Below, piece by piece: positions 27,417-35,727 of a stretch of 64,000 bases of DNA. Both the position numbers and the translations under genes were made by a program. Location of the stretch: the NCBI GenBank assembly GCA_040223615.1, contig JAVKFY010000052.1, positions 62,001 to 126,000 on the forward strand, read 5' to 3'. The notes under the pieces were generated by a model. The model worked only from the letters and a program-made list of their open reading frames with translations, was not told the origin of the DNA and made no database searches. The DNA comes from JAVKFY01 sp040223615. GTDB lineage: Bacteria; Pseudomonadota; Alphaproteobacteria; GCA-2731375. Each line of letters opens with the position of its first letter. Position 1 is the stretch's first letter.

Positions 27417-28142
27417 CTACTCGCGATTGCCGAACAGGTACAGCAGCATCAGGAACAGGTTCAGGAAGTCGAGGTAGAGCTTCAGCGCGCCCATGATCGA
27501 CTTCTTGGCCGCGACGTCGTGGCCGTCGCCCTCGTAGTACATCTCCTTGATCCGCTGCGTGTCGTAGGCGGTGAGGCCAACGAACACCAGCACGCCGACC
27601 ACCGAGATGATCCACGCCATCATCGACGACTGCAGGAAGATGTTCACCACCGCCGCGATGATGATGCCGATCAGGCCCATCATCAGGAACGAGCCCATGC
27701 CGGACAGGTCGCGCTTGGTGGTGTAGCCGTACAGGCTCATCGCACCGAAGGTGCACGCGGTGATCGCGAACACCCGGGTAATCGACACCCCGGTATAGGC
27801 CAGGAAGATGTAGCTGAAGGCGACGCCGTTCAGCGCCGCGTAGAACCAGAACGCCGCCTGCGCCGCGCCGGCGCTCATCTTGTGGATGCGCGCCGACAGG
27901 AAGAACACCACGCCCAGCGGCGCCAGCATCACCACCCACTGCAGTGGTGTGCCGTAGATCGCCTGCAGCATCGCCGGCGACTGCGCCACCAGATAGGCGA
28001 CGATGCCGGTCAGCAGCAGGCCCGAGGCCATGTAGTTGTAGACCTTGAGCATGTACGCGCGCAGGCCTTCGTCGATCGCGATTTGATCGACGGTGCGCGC
28101 GCCAAGCTGGCTCGTCCGTGAGCCGCGGAAATCGGTCGCCAT
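27417..28142 (-). CDS. Bax inhibitor-1/YccA family membrane protein
   Basis: 241 residues from ATG 28142 (MATDFRGSRTSQLG). Seven helices predicted by eye, including MASGLLLTGIVAYLVAQSP, VVMLAPLGVVFFLSARIHKM, FAITACTFGAMSLYGYTTKRDL (family motif), GSFLMMGLIGIIIAAVVNIF and GVLVFVGLTAYDTQRIKEMY, with the conserved acidic residues for pH-gated calcium leak in the last two segments. Likely a membrane-stability or calcium-leak protein. The ATG follows a Leu-rich stretch that is not conserved; the longer frame upstream is unlikely. Confidence 0.92.
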   Translation of the reverse strand: MATDFRGSRTSQLGARTVDQIAIDEGLRAYMLKVYNYMASGLLLTGIVAYLVAQSPAMLQAIYGTPLQWVVMLAPLGVVFFLSARIHKMSAGAAQAAFWFYAALNGVAFSYIFLAYTGVSITRVFAITACTFGAMSLYGYTTKRDLSGMGSFLMMGLIGIIIAAVVNIFLQSSMMAWIISVVGVLVFVGLTAYDTQRIKEMYYEGDGHDVAAKKSIMGALKLYLDFLNLFLMLLYLFGNRE

Positions 28143-28265
28143 CTCGATAATCCTCCGATGGTGTCCGGTGAAGTTGGAAGTCTTCTGGAATATCGGCTGC
28201 CAAGGCCCCGAAATCAAGGAAACCCCGACCGCCCGGCCGGAACGAGGATAATTCCGGATGGTTGC

Positions 28266-30794
28266 CTAATCGTTTCGCAGCAACGGCGCCGGGCGCTGGC
28301 TCAGTGCCGCCAGGGTACCGATCAGCCCCAGCCCGACGGTGATCGCCATCGCCAGCAGCGCGGTGCCGGCAATCGTGCCCGGCAGCCAGATCCACGGCGC
28401 GCCCATCACCTGCGTCACCACCACGTAGGCGGCCAGCGAGCCGATCACCGCCGCCAGCGCCGCCGTCACCAGCCCGAGCAGCGCGTATTCCAGCAGGAAG
28501 GTGCGCAGCACGTCGGCCCGGGTCGCACCCAGCACTTTCAGGATCACCGAATCGTAGACCCGCCGGCGGTGCCCGGCGGCGATCGCGCCGGCCAGCACCA
28601 GCACGCCGGCCACCAGGGTCACCGCCGCGGTGGACCGCACCGCCACGGAGATGTTGTCGAGGATGCGGTTGGCGGTCGCCAGCGCGTCGCGCACGCGGAT
28701 CGCGGTGATGTTGGCGAACTGGTCGGTCACCGCCACTTCCAGCGGCACCTCGGCGTCGATCGTGGCCTGGGCGGTGGCGATGAAACTGTGCGGCGCCGCC
28801 TCCAGCAGGCCGGGCGCGAACACCAGCACGAAGTTGATCCCCATCGTCGACCAGTCGATCCGACGCAGGTTGGCGATCCGCGCCGTGAGCTCGCGGCCCA
28901 GCACGTTGACGGTCAGCGTGTCGCCGATGCCGACGCCCAGGCCGGCGGCGATGTCGGCGTCGAACGAGACCAGCGGCTCGCCCGCGTAGTCCGCCGGCCA
29001 CCACTCGCCCTTCACGATCTGGGTGCCCTCGGGCGGCGAGCCCGAGTAGGTCAGGCCGCGGTCGCCGCGCAGCGCCCAGCGTGCATCCGGCGCCACCTTC
29101 TTCGGATCGACCGCCTCGCCGTTCAGCGCCACGATGCGCCCCCGCAACATCGGCACCTTGGCGATTTCGCCGACGCCGGGCACGGCTCGCGCGGTGGCCT
29201 CGAACGGCGTCACCTGCTGCGGCTGGATGTCGATGAAGAAGAACGCCGGCGCCTGGTCCGGCAACCGCTCGGCGACCTGGGCGGAAAGATTGCCCTGCAA
29301 CGTCGCCACCGTGACCAGCACCGACAGCCCCAGGCCGAAGGACAGCACGATCGACAGCGTCGGCGCGCCCGGCCGGTGCAGGTTGGCCAGCGCCAGCCGC
29401 AGGTCCGGCCGGCGCGGTCGCTTCATCCGCCGGGCCAGGTCGACGATGGCGTTGCCGGCGGCCAGGAACAGCAACAGGGTCGCAAAGGCGCCGAGCACGA
29501 ACCAGGCGGCGAAGTCGGTGCGCTCGGCCGTCAGCACCGCGGTCGCCGCCAGCACCGCGAAGGCCGCCGCCACCGCCGCGATGAAGATCGGCTTCGGGCG
29601 GGTCGTCGACGGCGCCGCCACGTCACGCAGCAGCGCGGCGGCCGGCACCTCGCGCGCCCGCGCCAGCGGCCACAAGGCGAACGCCAGTGCCGTCAGCAAG
29701 CCGTAAACCGTCGCCATGAACAGCGGCAGCGGATAAAAGCCGATCGCAGCATCGAACGGCAGGTAGGCGCGCAGCAGCCCGGACAGCACCGGCGGCGCCA
29801 GCCCGCCGATCAGCAGCCCGATAGCGATCCCGGCCGAGGCCAGCAGAAGCACCTGGGTCAGGTAGATCCGGAACACCAGTCCGGCCGGCGCGCCGACGCA
29901 TTTCAGGATCGCGATGGTGCGGCCCCGGCTGTCGAGATAGGCCTTCACCGCGTTGCCGACGCCCAGGCCGCCGACCAGCAGCGCGGTCAGGCCGACCAGC
30001 GTCAGGAACAGCCGCATCCGCTCCAGGAAGTTGCGCAGGCCCGGCGCCCCGTTGCGCACGTCGCGCACGCGCCAGCCGGCATCCGGGAAGGCTTGCTTCA
30101 GCCGCTCGATCCAGCCATCGAGGTCCGCCGTCGGCGGCAGCATCACGCGGCTGTAGTAGCGGATCATCGAGCCGGTCTGCACCAGCCCGGTCTCCGCCAT
30201 GCTGGCGCCGGCGACCATCACCCGCGGCCCCAGCACGAAGGCCGAGGTGCCGCTGTCCGGCTCATGCTCGATCTCGGCGCGGATCTCGTAGTCGACCTCG
30301 CCGATGCGCAACGTGTCGCCGGTCTTCAGGCCTAGGCGCCGCGACACCGCCGGGTCGACCAGCGCGCCCCAGCGCCCGTCGCGCCGCGCCACCAGGTCCT
30401 GCGGCGAGCCCGCCACATCCAGCTTCATTGCGCCATAGAGCGGATATAGATCGTCAATCGCCTTCAGTTCGATCAGGGCGCGCTTGGTCGTCGTCGCCAT
30501 CTGGGGCCCGCGCGCCATCGCCCGCATCTGGATGGTCTCCGACACCATGCCGTTGGCCGCCAGCCAGGCGCGCTGCGCGTCGCTCGGCGGCCGGTGTGTC
30601 AGCCGCAGCTCGACGTCACCGCCCAGCAGCCGTTGCCCGTCCGCCGACAGCCCCGCGACCAGCGCCGCCGAAAGCGAGCCCACGCCGGCGATCGCCGCCA
30701 CGCCCAGCGCCAGGCACAGCAGGAAGATGCGAAACCCCTTAACGCCACCCCGCAACTCGCGCAGCGCGAAACGCAGACTGAGCGGGAGGGTCAA
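28266..30794 (-). CDS. ybbP: YbbP-like ABC transporter permease (FtsX/MacB fold)
   Basis: 842 residues with about ten transmembrane helices in two FtsX-type sets. The N-terminus LRFALRELRGGVKGFRIFLL and SLSAALVAGLSADGQRLLGG match YbbP. Two long periplasmic loops (about residues 45-255 and 495-705) have the MacB-like periplasmic core; the repeat-set ILKCVGAPAGLVFRIYL and ILKVLGATRADVLRTFL are the conserved cytoplasmic coupling helices. Pairs with the ATPase encoded just upstream. Probable role is lipid or lipoprotein-related export linked to esterase TesA, by analogy with the ybbA-ybbP-tesA locus of enterics. Confidence 0.92.
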   Translation of the reverse strand: MTLPLSLRFALRELRGGVKGFRIFLLCLALGVAAIAGVGSLSAALVAGLSADGQRLLGGDVELRLTHRPPSDAQRAWLAANGMVSETIQMRAMARGPQMATTTKRALIELKAIDDLYPLYGAMKLDVAGSPQDLVARRDGRWGALVDPAVSRRLGLKTGDTLRIGEVDYEIRAEIEHEPDSGTSAFVLGPRVMVAGASMAETGLVQTGSMIRYYSRVMLPPTADLDGWIERLKQAFPDAGWRVRDVRNGAPGLRNFLERMRLFLTLVGLTALLVGGLGVGNAVKAYLDSRGRTIAILKCVGAPAGLVFRIYLTQVLLLASAGIAIGLLIGGLAPPVLSGLLRAYLPFDAAIGFYPLPLFMATVYGLLTALAFALWPLARAREVPAAALLRDVAAPSTTRPKPIFIAAVAAAFAVLAATAVLTAERTDFAAWFVLGAFATLLLFLAAGNAIVDLARRMKRPRRPDLRLALANLHRPGAPTLSIVLSFGLGLSVLVTVATLQGNLSAQVAERLPDQAPAFFFIDIQPQQVTPFEATARAVPGVGEIAKVPMLRGRIVALNGEAVDPKKVAPDARWALRGDRGLTYSGSPPEGTQIVKGEWWPADYAGEPLVSFDADIAAGLGVGIGDTLTVNVLGRELTARIANLRRIDWSTMGINFVLVFAPGLLEAAPHSFIATAQATIDAEVPLEVAVTDQFANITAIRVRDALATANRILDNISVAVRSTAAVTLVAGVLVLAGAIAAGHRRRVYDSVILKVLGATRADVLRTFLLEYALLGLVTAALAAVIGSLAAYVVVTQVMGAPWIWLPGTIAGTALLAMAITVGLGLIGTLAALSQRPAPLLRND

Positions 30795-30846
30795 GAACCG
30801 GCCCTTCGCACAACACGATGACAGCGCGTGTCGCCGGCCAACCTGC

Positions 30847-31542
30847 TCATTCCGCCGCCTCGGCGGCGCGGTCGATCAGGCCGTCGCGCATCGCCACGAT
30901 GCGCTGGCAGCGTTGCGCCAGCGCCGGGTCATGGGTGATCAGCACCAGCGTGGTACCGGCGCGCTCGCGCAGTTCGAACAGCAGGTCGACGATGTGACCG
31001 CCGGTCGCGCCGTCCAGGTTGCCGGTCGGCTCGTCCGCCAGCAGCAGGCGCGGCGAACACGCCACCGCACGCGCCAGCGCCGTGCGCTGCTGCTCGCCAC
31101 CGGACAGTTGCGAGGGATAGTGGGTAAGGCGATGGCCGAGCCCGACCGCCTCCAGCCCCTCCGCCGCGCGCTCGAAAGCATCGCCCCGGCCGGCCAGTTC
31201 CAGCGGGATCGCCACGTTCTCCAGCGCCGTCATCGTCGGCACCAGGTGGAAGGCCTGGAATACGATGCCTATATGATCGCGACGGAAGCGGGCCAGACGG
31301 TCCTCGTCCAGGTCGTTCAGGCGCTGACCGGCAATCACCACGTCGCCGGCGCTGGGCCGCTCCAGCCCGGCCATGATCGCCATCAGGGTCGACTTGCCGG
31401 AACCGGACGGGCCGACCAGGCCGATGCTTTCGCCGGGCGCCACCGACAGGTCGACGCCGCGCAGGATTTCGACCGGGCCGGCATCGGACGGCAAGGTCAG
31501 CCGTACATCGGCCAGGTCGATCATCGAGGAAAGGTTGTTCAT
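30847..31542 (-). CDS. ybbA: YbbA-like ABC transporter ATP-binding protein
   Basis: 231 residues from ATG 31542, with GGAG 6-9 nt upstream. Walker A is LVGPSGSGKSTLM, the signature is LSGGEQQRTALARA, Walker B is LLLADEPTGNLD, and the His switch is LVLITHDPAL. The LolD/MacB-type sequence fits YbbA. It lies 52 nt upstream of ybbP and overlaps the divergent tesA start in CATG. A second Met at 31524 (MIDLADV) is an alternative start but lacks a ribosome site. Confidence 0.92.
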   Translation of the reverse strand: MNNLSSMIDLADVRLTLPSDAGPVEILRGVDLSVAPGESIGLVGPSGSGKSTLMAIMAGLERPSAGDVVIAGQRLNDLDEDRLARFRRDHIGIVFQAFHLVPTMTALENVAIPLELAGRGDAFERAAEGLEAVGLGHRLTHYPSQLSGGEQQRTALARAVACSPRLLLADEPTGNLDGATGGHIVDLLFELRERAGTTLVLITHDPALAQRCQRIVAMRDGLIDRAAEAAE

Positions 31543-32212
31543 GCCCAACTCCGCCGCCGCCAGACAAGGCCCGCGACCCGCTCGATATGGCACCGCAGCA
31601 TGGATTTTCAACGTGCTGGCCCTTTGCCTGTTCGTGCTGGCCACGCCCGCCGTCGCCGAATCGGCCCGGATTGTCGCGCTGGGCGACAGCCTGACCGCCG
31701 GCTATGGCCTGCCGGAGCACGAGTCGTTCACCGTCCGCCTGCAGCAGAAACTCCGCGATCTGGGCCACGATGTGGCGGTGCACAATGCCGGCGTCTCCGG
31801 CGACACCACCGCCGGCGGCCTGGCCCGGCTGGACTGGGCGCTGGGCGGAGAGGTCGACCTGGTGCTGGTGGAACTGGGCGCCAATGACGGCCTGCGCGGC
31901 ATCGACCCGGCCGAGACCCGGCGCAACCTGGACGCGCTCCTGGCCAAGCTGGCCGAGCGCGATCTGCCGGTGCTGCTGACCGGCATGCTGGCCCCGCCCA
32001 ACCTGGGAAAGGAATATGGCGACGAGTTCAATGAGATCTACCCCGCGTTGGCGTTCAAGCACGGCGTTGCGTTGTACCCCTTCTTTCTCGACGGCGTGGC
32101 CGCCGAACCCGACCTGAACCAGGCCGACGGCATCCACCCGAACGCCGCCGGGGTCGACGTCATCGTCGAGCGGCTGGCGCCTTACGTGGTGCGCGCACTG
32201 ACCGACAATTAG
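31541..32212 (+). CDS. tesA: Arylesterase / acyl-CoA thioesterase I (GDSL family)
   Basis: 223 residues. The n-region is long and basic, then a hydrophobic core (WIFNVLALCLFVLATPAVAES) gives a signal peptide, so the mature protein is periplasmic. GDSLTAGYG (block I, catalytic Ser), GVSGDTTAGG (block II), LGANDGLRG (block III) and DGIHPNAAG (block V, catalytic Asp-His) are all present. It hydrolyses acyl-CoA, lysophospholipid or aryl esters. GAGGAAAGG at 31526-31534 is a strong ribosome site. The divergent ybbA-ybbP order matches enterics. Confidence 0.93.
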   Translation: MPNSAAARQGPRPARYGTAAWIFNVLALCLFVLATPAVAESARIVALGDSLTAGYGLPEHESFTVRLQQKLRDLGHDVAVHNAGVSGDTTAGGLARLDWALGGEVDLVLVELGANDGLRGIDPAETRRNLDALLAKLAERDLPVLLTGMLAPPNLGKEYGDEFNEIYPALAFKHGVALYPFFLDGVAAEPDLNQADGIHPNAAGVDVIVERLAPYVVRALTDN

Positions 32213-32260
32213 GCGTTATGGTTGTGGTCGGCGAATCACGAGCCGGGAGGACCTGAGCCG

Positions 32261-32815
32261 ATGCGACTTTTCGTGGCCCTCTCCCTGCCGGAAATGGCAC
32301 GCACCCACCTGTCCCTGCTCGGCGGCGGCGTGCCCGGCGCCACCTGGTCGCCGGCGGAGAACCTGCACCTGACCCTGCGCTTCATCGGCGAGGTCTCGAC
32401 CAACGAGGCGCGCGACATCGACGACGTGCTGGCCGCGATCGGCGGTCACGCGATCAATGTCGAGATCGCCGGCGTCGGCCAGTTCGGCGACAAGAAGCAG
32501 GCGCGCGTGCTGTGGGCCGGCATCCGCCCGAACCCGACCCTCGTCGCGCTGCGCGATCGCATCGAGCGCGCGCTGATCGGCATCGGCCTGGCGCCGGAGA
32601 GCCGCAAGTTCCACCCGCATATCACGCTGGCCCGCCTGCGCAATGCGCCGGTGGAGCGCGTCGGCCGGTTCCTGAGCGAGCACGCCGACTTCACCTTGCC
32701 AGCCTTCACCGCCGACCACTTCACGCTCTACTCCAGCCTGCGCGGCAACCAGTCGCCGGTCTATCACCCCGAGGTCGAGTACCCGCTCGACGTCCACGCG
32801 CACGCCGCGGACTGA
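32261..32815 (+). CDS. thpR: RNA 2',3'-cyclic phosphodiesterase / 2'-5' RNA ligase
   Basis: 184 residues. Two HxTx motifs (HLTLRF near residue 35; HPHITLAR near residue 125) form the 2H phosphoesterase site, with MRLFVALSLP at the start and YSSLRG near the end. It opens 2',3'-cyclic phosphates of RNA fragments and can form 2'-5' bonds. The ATG was chosen over an upstream in-frame start because of the conserved N-terminus. ccmA follows after 7 nt. Confidence 0.93.
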   Translation: MRLFVALSLPEMARTHLSLLGGGVPGATWSPAENLHLTLRFIGEVSTNEARDIDDVLAAIGGHAINVEIAGVGQFGDKKQARVLWAGIRPNPTLVALRDRIERALIGIGLAPESRKFHPHITLARLRNAPVERVGRFLSEHADFTLPAFTADHFTLYSSLRGNQSPVYHPEVEYPLDVHAHAAD

Positions 32816-32822
32816 GCCGCGG

Positions 32823-33425
32823 ATGCTTCGGGCGCAGACGCTGGCCTGCCGGCGCGGCGACCGGCTGGTTTTCGCCGGCCTCGACTTCGAGCTCGGAGCT
32901 GGCGCCGCGGCCGTGGTGCGCGGGCCGAACGGCGCCGGCAAGTCCAGCCTGCTGCGCATCCTCGCCACGCTGCTGAGGCCCGAGTCCGGGCGCGTCACCT
33001 GGGACGACGCCGACATCTTCGCCGCCGAGGGCTACCGCGCGCGCCTGCACTATGTCGGCCACCTCGCGGCGATCAAGCCGGCCTTCACCGTGGCCGAGAA
33101 CCTGGCCTTCTGGCAGCGGCTGCGCGGCCAGCCCGCCGATCCGGCCGCGCTCGACACCTTCGGCATCGGGCCCCTGGCCGACATCCCGGCGCAGTGGCTG
33201 TCGGCCGGCCAGCGCCAGCGCCTGTCGCTGTCGCGCCTGGCCGCGATCCCGGCGCCGCTCTGGCTGCTGGACGAGCCGACGACCTCGCTCGACGACGCCG
33301 GCATCGCGGCGCTGGTTGCCGCCATCGCCGCGCATCGCGCCAGCGGCGGCCGGCTGCTGCTGACCACGCACCTGCCGCTCGACCTGCCCGACGCCGAGAC
33401 CATCTGGATCGGGGCCGGTCGGTGA
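32823..33425 (+). CDS. ccmA: Heme exporter ATP-binding protein CcmA
   Basis: 200 residues. Walker A is RGPNGAGKSSLLR, the signature WLSAGQRQRLSLSRLA, Walker B PLWLLDEPTTSLDD, and LTTHLPLDLP the His switch. First gene of the system I cytochrome c maturation locus. It energises release of holo-CcmE from CcmC/CcmD. Its stop overlaps the ccmB start (GTGA), which implies coupled translation. Confidence 0.96.
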   Translation: MLRAQTLACRRGDRLVFAGLDFELGAGAAAVVRGPNGAGKSSLLRILATLLRPESGRVTWDDADIFAAEGYRARLHYVGHLAAIKPAFTVAENLAFWQRLRGQPADPAALDTFGIGPLADIPAQWLSAGQRQRLSLSRLAAIPAPLWLLDEPTTSLDDAGIAALVAAIAAHRASGGRLLLTTHLPLDLPDAETIWIGAGR

Positions 33426-34090
33426 GCGGCGGGTTCCTGGCCGTGCTGGCGCGCGACCTGCGCCTCGCAGTGCGCCAGGGCAGCGCCACGTGGCTGGTGA
33501 TCGTATTCTTCGTATTGACCGTCAGCCTGTTTCCGTTCGGCGTCGGGCCGGAGCCGAACACGCTGGCGCGAATCGCCGCCGGGGTGTTGTGGGTGGCGGC
33601 GCTGCTGGCCGCGCTGCTGTCGCTCGACCGGCTGTTTCAGGCGGATCTGGAGGACGGATCGCTGGACCAGCTCGCCCTGCACGGTCCCGGCCTGGAACTG
33701 ACCGTGGTGGCCAAGGTGCTGGCGCACTGGCTCACCACCGGCCTGCCGCTGCTGCTCGCCGCGCCGGTGCTGGCGGTGCTGCTGAACATGGATGCGGCCG
33801 GCTTCTGGCCGCTGGTCGCGTCGATGGCGCTCGGCACCCCCAGCCTCAGCCTGATCGGCGCCATCGGCGCCGCGCTCACCGTCGGCCTGCGCCGCGGCGG
33901 CGTGCTGTTGTCGCTGCTGGTGCTGCCGCTCTACGTGCCGGTGCTGATCTTCGGCGTCTCCGCCATCGACGCGGCGGTGTTCAACATGGCCACCGACGCC
34001 CCGCTCCTGATCCTCGCCGCCCTGCTCCTCGGCGCCCTCGCCCTGTGCCCCTGGGCGGCTGCCGCCGCGCTCCGATTGGCACTGGAGTAG
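33422..34090 (+). CDS. ccmB: Heme exporter membrane protein CcmB
   Basis: 222 residues with a GTG start in the ccmA stop. Six hydrophobic helices: ATWLVIVFFVLTVSLFPFG, GVLWVAALLAALLSLDRLFQ, LTTGLPLLLAAPVLAVLL, SLSLIGAIGAALTVGLRRGG, LSLLVLPLYVPVLIFG and a C-terminal one. LFQADLEDGSLDQL is the CcmB motif. Works with CcmA in holo-CcmE release. The downstream 504 nt, before ccmC, hold a foreign toxin-antitoxin remnant. Confidence 0.95.
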   Translation: MSGGFLAVLARDLRLAVRQGSATWLVIVFFVLTVSLFPFGVGPEPNTLARIAAGVLWVAALLAALLSLDRLFQADLEDGSLDQLALHGPGLELTVVAKVLAHWLTTGLPLLLAAPVLAVLLNMDAAGFWPLVASMALGTPSLSLIGAIGAALTVGLRRGGVLLSLLVLPLYVPVLIFGVSAIDAAVFNMATDAPLLILAALLLGALALCPWAAAAALRLALE

Positions 34091-34127
34091 GTGCGCGCTT
34101 GTATGTACAAATCGGCACGCCAATGTA

Positions 34128-34302
34128 ATGACCGTTGAATTCGCTGGGTTCGACTGGGACGGCGGCAATCGGGAGAAGTGCCAGAACCACGGGGTCTCGA
34201 TTGCCGAGATCGAGTTCTTGTGCACGGCCGATCAGCGCCCGCTACATGCACAGGGCTGAGGTAGAGGCCTATGAAGAAGCGATTTCCAGACTTCAAGAGT
34301 GA
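34128..34302 (+). pseudogene. brnT: brnT ribonuclease toxin remnant (internal deletion and frameshift)
   Basis: The first frame (ATG 34128) encodes FAGFDWDGGNREKCQNHGVS, the start of a BrnT toxin, then drifts to a stop at 34257-34259. In another frame from 34231, ISARYMHRAEVEAYEEAI... supplies the BrnT C-terminus (ISAR then MHRxExxxYE), ending in TGA at 34300-34302. Roughly 35-40 central codons, including most of the catalytic core, are missing between them, and the two pieces are out of frame. The toxin is therefore dead. It overlaps the start of brnA, as intact brnTA pairs do. Confidence 0.75.
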
Positions 34303-34537
34303 CGACGAGGCCGAGCAGTTCGTCGCCGACGCAGACCTTACCGAATACGACTTCTCCGACTTCCGGCCGGTGCAGTTCGAATTCGCCAAGAAGTCCGCAC
34401 GGATCAACATGCGCCTGCCCGAAGCCCTGCTGGCAGCGATCAAACAGAAGGCCGAGGCACGCGGGCTGCCCTACCAGCGTTTCATCCGGGAAGTGCTGGA
34501 GCAGGCCGTACGGCAAACGAAAGCCACACCGCGCTAG
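34271..34537 (+). CDS. brnA: BrnA-type antitoxin (ribbon-helix-helix)
   Basis: 88 residues. A polar acidic N-terminus (KSDDEAEQFVADADLTEYDF) is followed by a CopG/Arc-like RHH region: ARINMRLPEALLAAIKQKAE, then YQRFIREVLEQAV. The N-terminal DLTEYDFSDF segment and position after brnT fit BrnA, which normally neutralises BrnT and represses its own promoter. Here the toxin is broken, so BrnA is an orphan that may still bind DNA. It sits between ccmB and ccmC, in line with them. Confidence 0.8.
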   Translation: MKKRFPDFKSDDEAEQFVADADLTEYDFSDFRPVQFEFAKKSARINMRLPEALLAAIKQKAEARGLPYQRFIREVLEQAVRQTKATPR

Positions 34538-34594
34538 CGGCAAAGTGTCCCGCCCCGGCTTGCCTGAAACCGGGGGCCGGGGTACATCGGAAGC

Positions 34595-35347
34595 ATGCAT
34601 CGTTTCGCCAACCCGACGCGGTTCATGCGGCTTTCCGGCGCGATCCTGCCGTGGAGCGCCGCCGTGGCCGTCGTGGCACTGGTCGCCGGGCTCGCCTGGG
34701 GGCTGGTCTGGTCGCCGGCCGACTATCAGCAGGGCGACAGCGTGCGGATCATGTACATCCACGTGCCGTCGGCCTGGATGGCGCTGTTCTGCTACACCTT
34801 CCTGGCCGTCGCCAGCGTCGTGGCGCTGATCTGGCGACATCCGCTGGCCGACCTGTCGGCCAAGGCGGCCGCCCCGATCGGCGCCGTGTTCACCGCCGCC
34901 GCGCTGATCACCGGCAGCCTGTGGGGCAAGCCGATGTGGGGCACCTGGTGGGTCTGGGACGCCCGCCTGACCTCGGTGCTGGTGCTGCTGTTCCTGTATC
35001 TTGGCTACATGGCGCTGTGGCAGGCGATCGACGATCCGCGCAAAGCCGCGCGCGCCGCCGCCATCCTGGCCATCGTCGGCTTCGTCAACGTGCCGATCAT
35101 CAAGTTCTCGGTCGACTGGTGGAACACGCTGCACCAGCCGGCCAGCGTCATCCGCATGGACGGGCCGACCATCGATGCCTCGATGCTGTGGCCGCTGCTG
35201 CTCACCGCGCTCGGTTTCAAGGCGTATTTCATCACCGTGCTGCTGATCCGGGTCCGCACCGAGCTGAACGCCGCCAAGCTGCGCGCCCTGCGCCAGGCAC
35301 AGATCGCCGAGGCGATGGGCGCGCCTGCGATGGAGGCGGCGGAATGA
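34595..35347 (+). CDS. ccmC: Heme transporter / heme-handling protein CcmC
   Basis: 250 residues, six helices. The WWD heme domain is visible (WGTWWVWDARLTSVLVL), with flanking periplasmic histidines (IHVPSAWMAL, WWNTLHQPASV). It attaches heme to CcmE. Its TGA is the first TGA of a three-unit repeat, so the original overlap with ccmD has been split by about 190 nt. Confidence 0.96.
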   Translation: MHRFANPTRFMRLSGAILPWSAAVAVVALVAGLAWGLVWSPADYQQGDSVRIMYIHVPSAWMALFCYTFLAVASVVALIWRHPLADLSAKAAAPIGAVFTAAALITGSLWGKPMWGTWWVWDARLTSVLVLLFLYLGYMALWQAIDDPRKAARAAAILAIVGFVNVPIIKFSVDWWNTLHQPASVIRMDGPTIDASMLWPLLLTALGFKAYFITVLLIRVRTELNAAKLRALRQAQIAEAMGAPAMEAAE

Positions 35348-35535
35348 GCGCGCAACAGCACGCTCATAGTGAAAGACCGGCCATGTCCTGCTGGGCACGG
35401 CCATGAGCGCGCGACAGCACGCTCATATTCGTAGGCAGGCCCTCGACGCAATGCGTCGAGCCTGCTGGGCACGGCCATGAGCGCGCAACAGCTCGCTCAT
35501 ATTCGTAGGCAGGCCGTGTCCTGCTGGGCACGGCC
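35344..35535 (+). repeat. Tandem array of three two-hairpin RTGA-junction repeats
   Basis: Units of 59 nt (35344-35402), 74 nt (35403-35476) and 59 nt (35477-35535). Each starts ATGAGCGCGC(A/G)ACAG, closes a first stem with CGCTCAT, and ends GGGCACGGCC. The middle unit has CTCGACGCAATGCGTCGAG where the third has GTGTC. The next base begins the ATGAGC start of ccmD. The array separates ccmC from ccmD without changing either end. Confidence 0.9.
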
Positions 35536-35721
35536 ATGAGCAGCGGCGTGAGCGAGTTCTTCGCCATGGGCGGCTACGCGGCCTACGTCTGGCCGGCTTT
35601 CGCCATCGTGCTCGGATCGATGGCCGGCCTGCTGATCGTGAGCTGGCGCGACGGCCGCCGGACCGCGAAGACGCTGGAGGCACTGCAGGCCGAGCGCCGT
35701 TCCGCCCGAGAAGCCGCGTGA
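35536..35721 (+). CDS. ccmD: Heme exporter protein CcmD
   Basis: 61 residues: SEFFAMGGYAAYVWPAFAIV begins a single transmembrane helix, followed by a basic cytoplasmic tail (SWRDGRRTAKTLEAL). This is the typical small CcmD, which stabilises CcmC-CcmE and helps release holo-CcmE. The ATG at 35536 lies directly after the repeat array. GTG of ccmE follows after 6 nt. Confidence 0.88.
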   Translation: MSSGVSEFFAMGGYAAYVWPAFAIVLGSMAGLLIVSWRDGRRTAKTLEALQAERRSAREAA

Positions 35722-35727
35722 GCGCGC

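Noticed and set aside
35344..35535. Possible CRISPR array
   Set aside because: The units are contiguous repeats of 59, 74 and 59 nt without unique spacers, each folding as two hairpins, and no cas genes are near.
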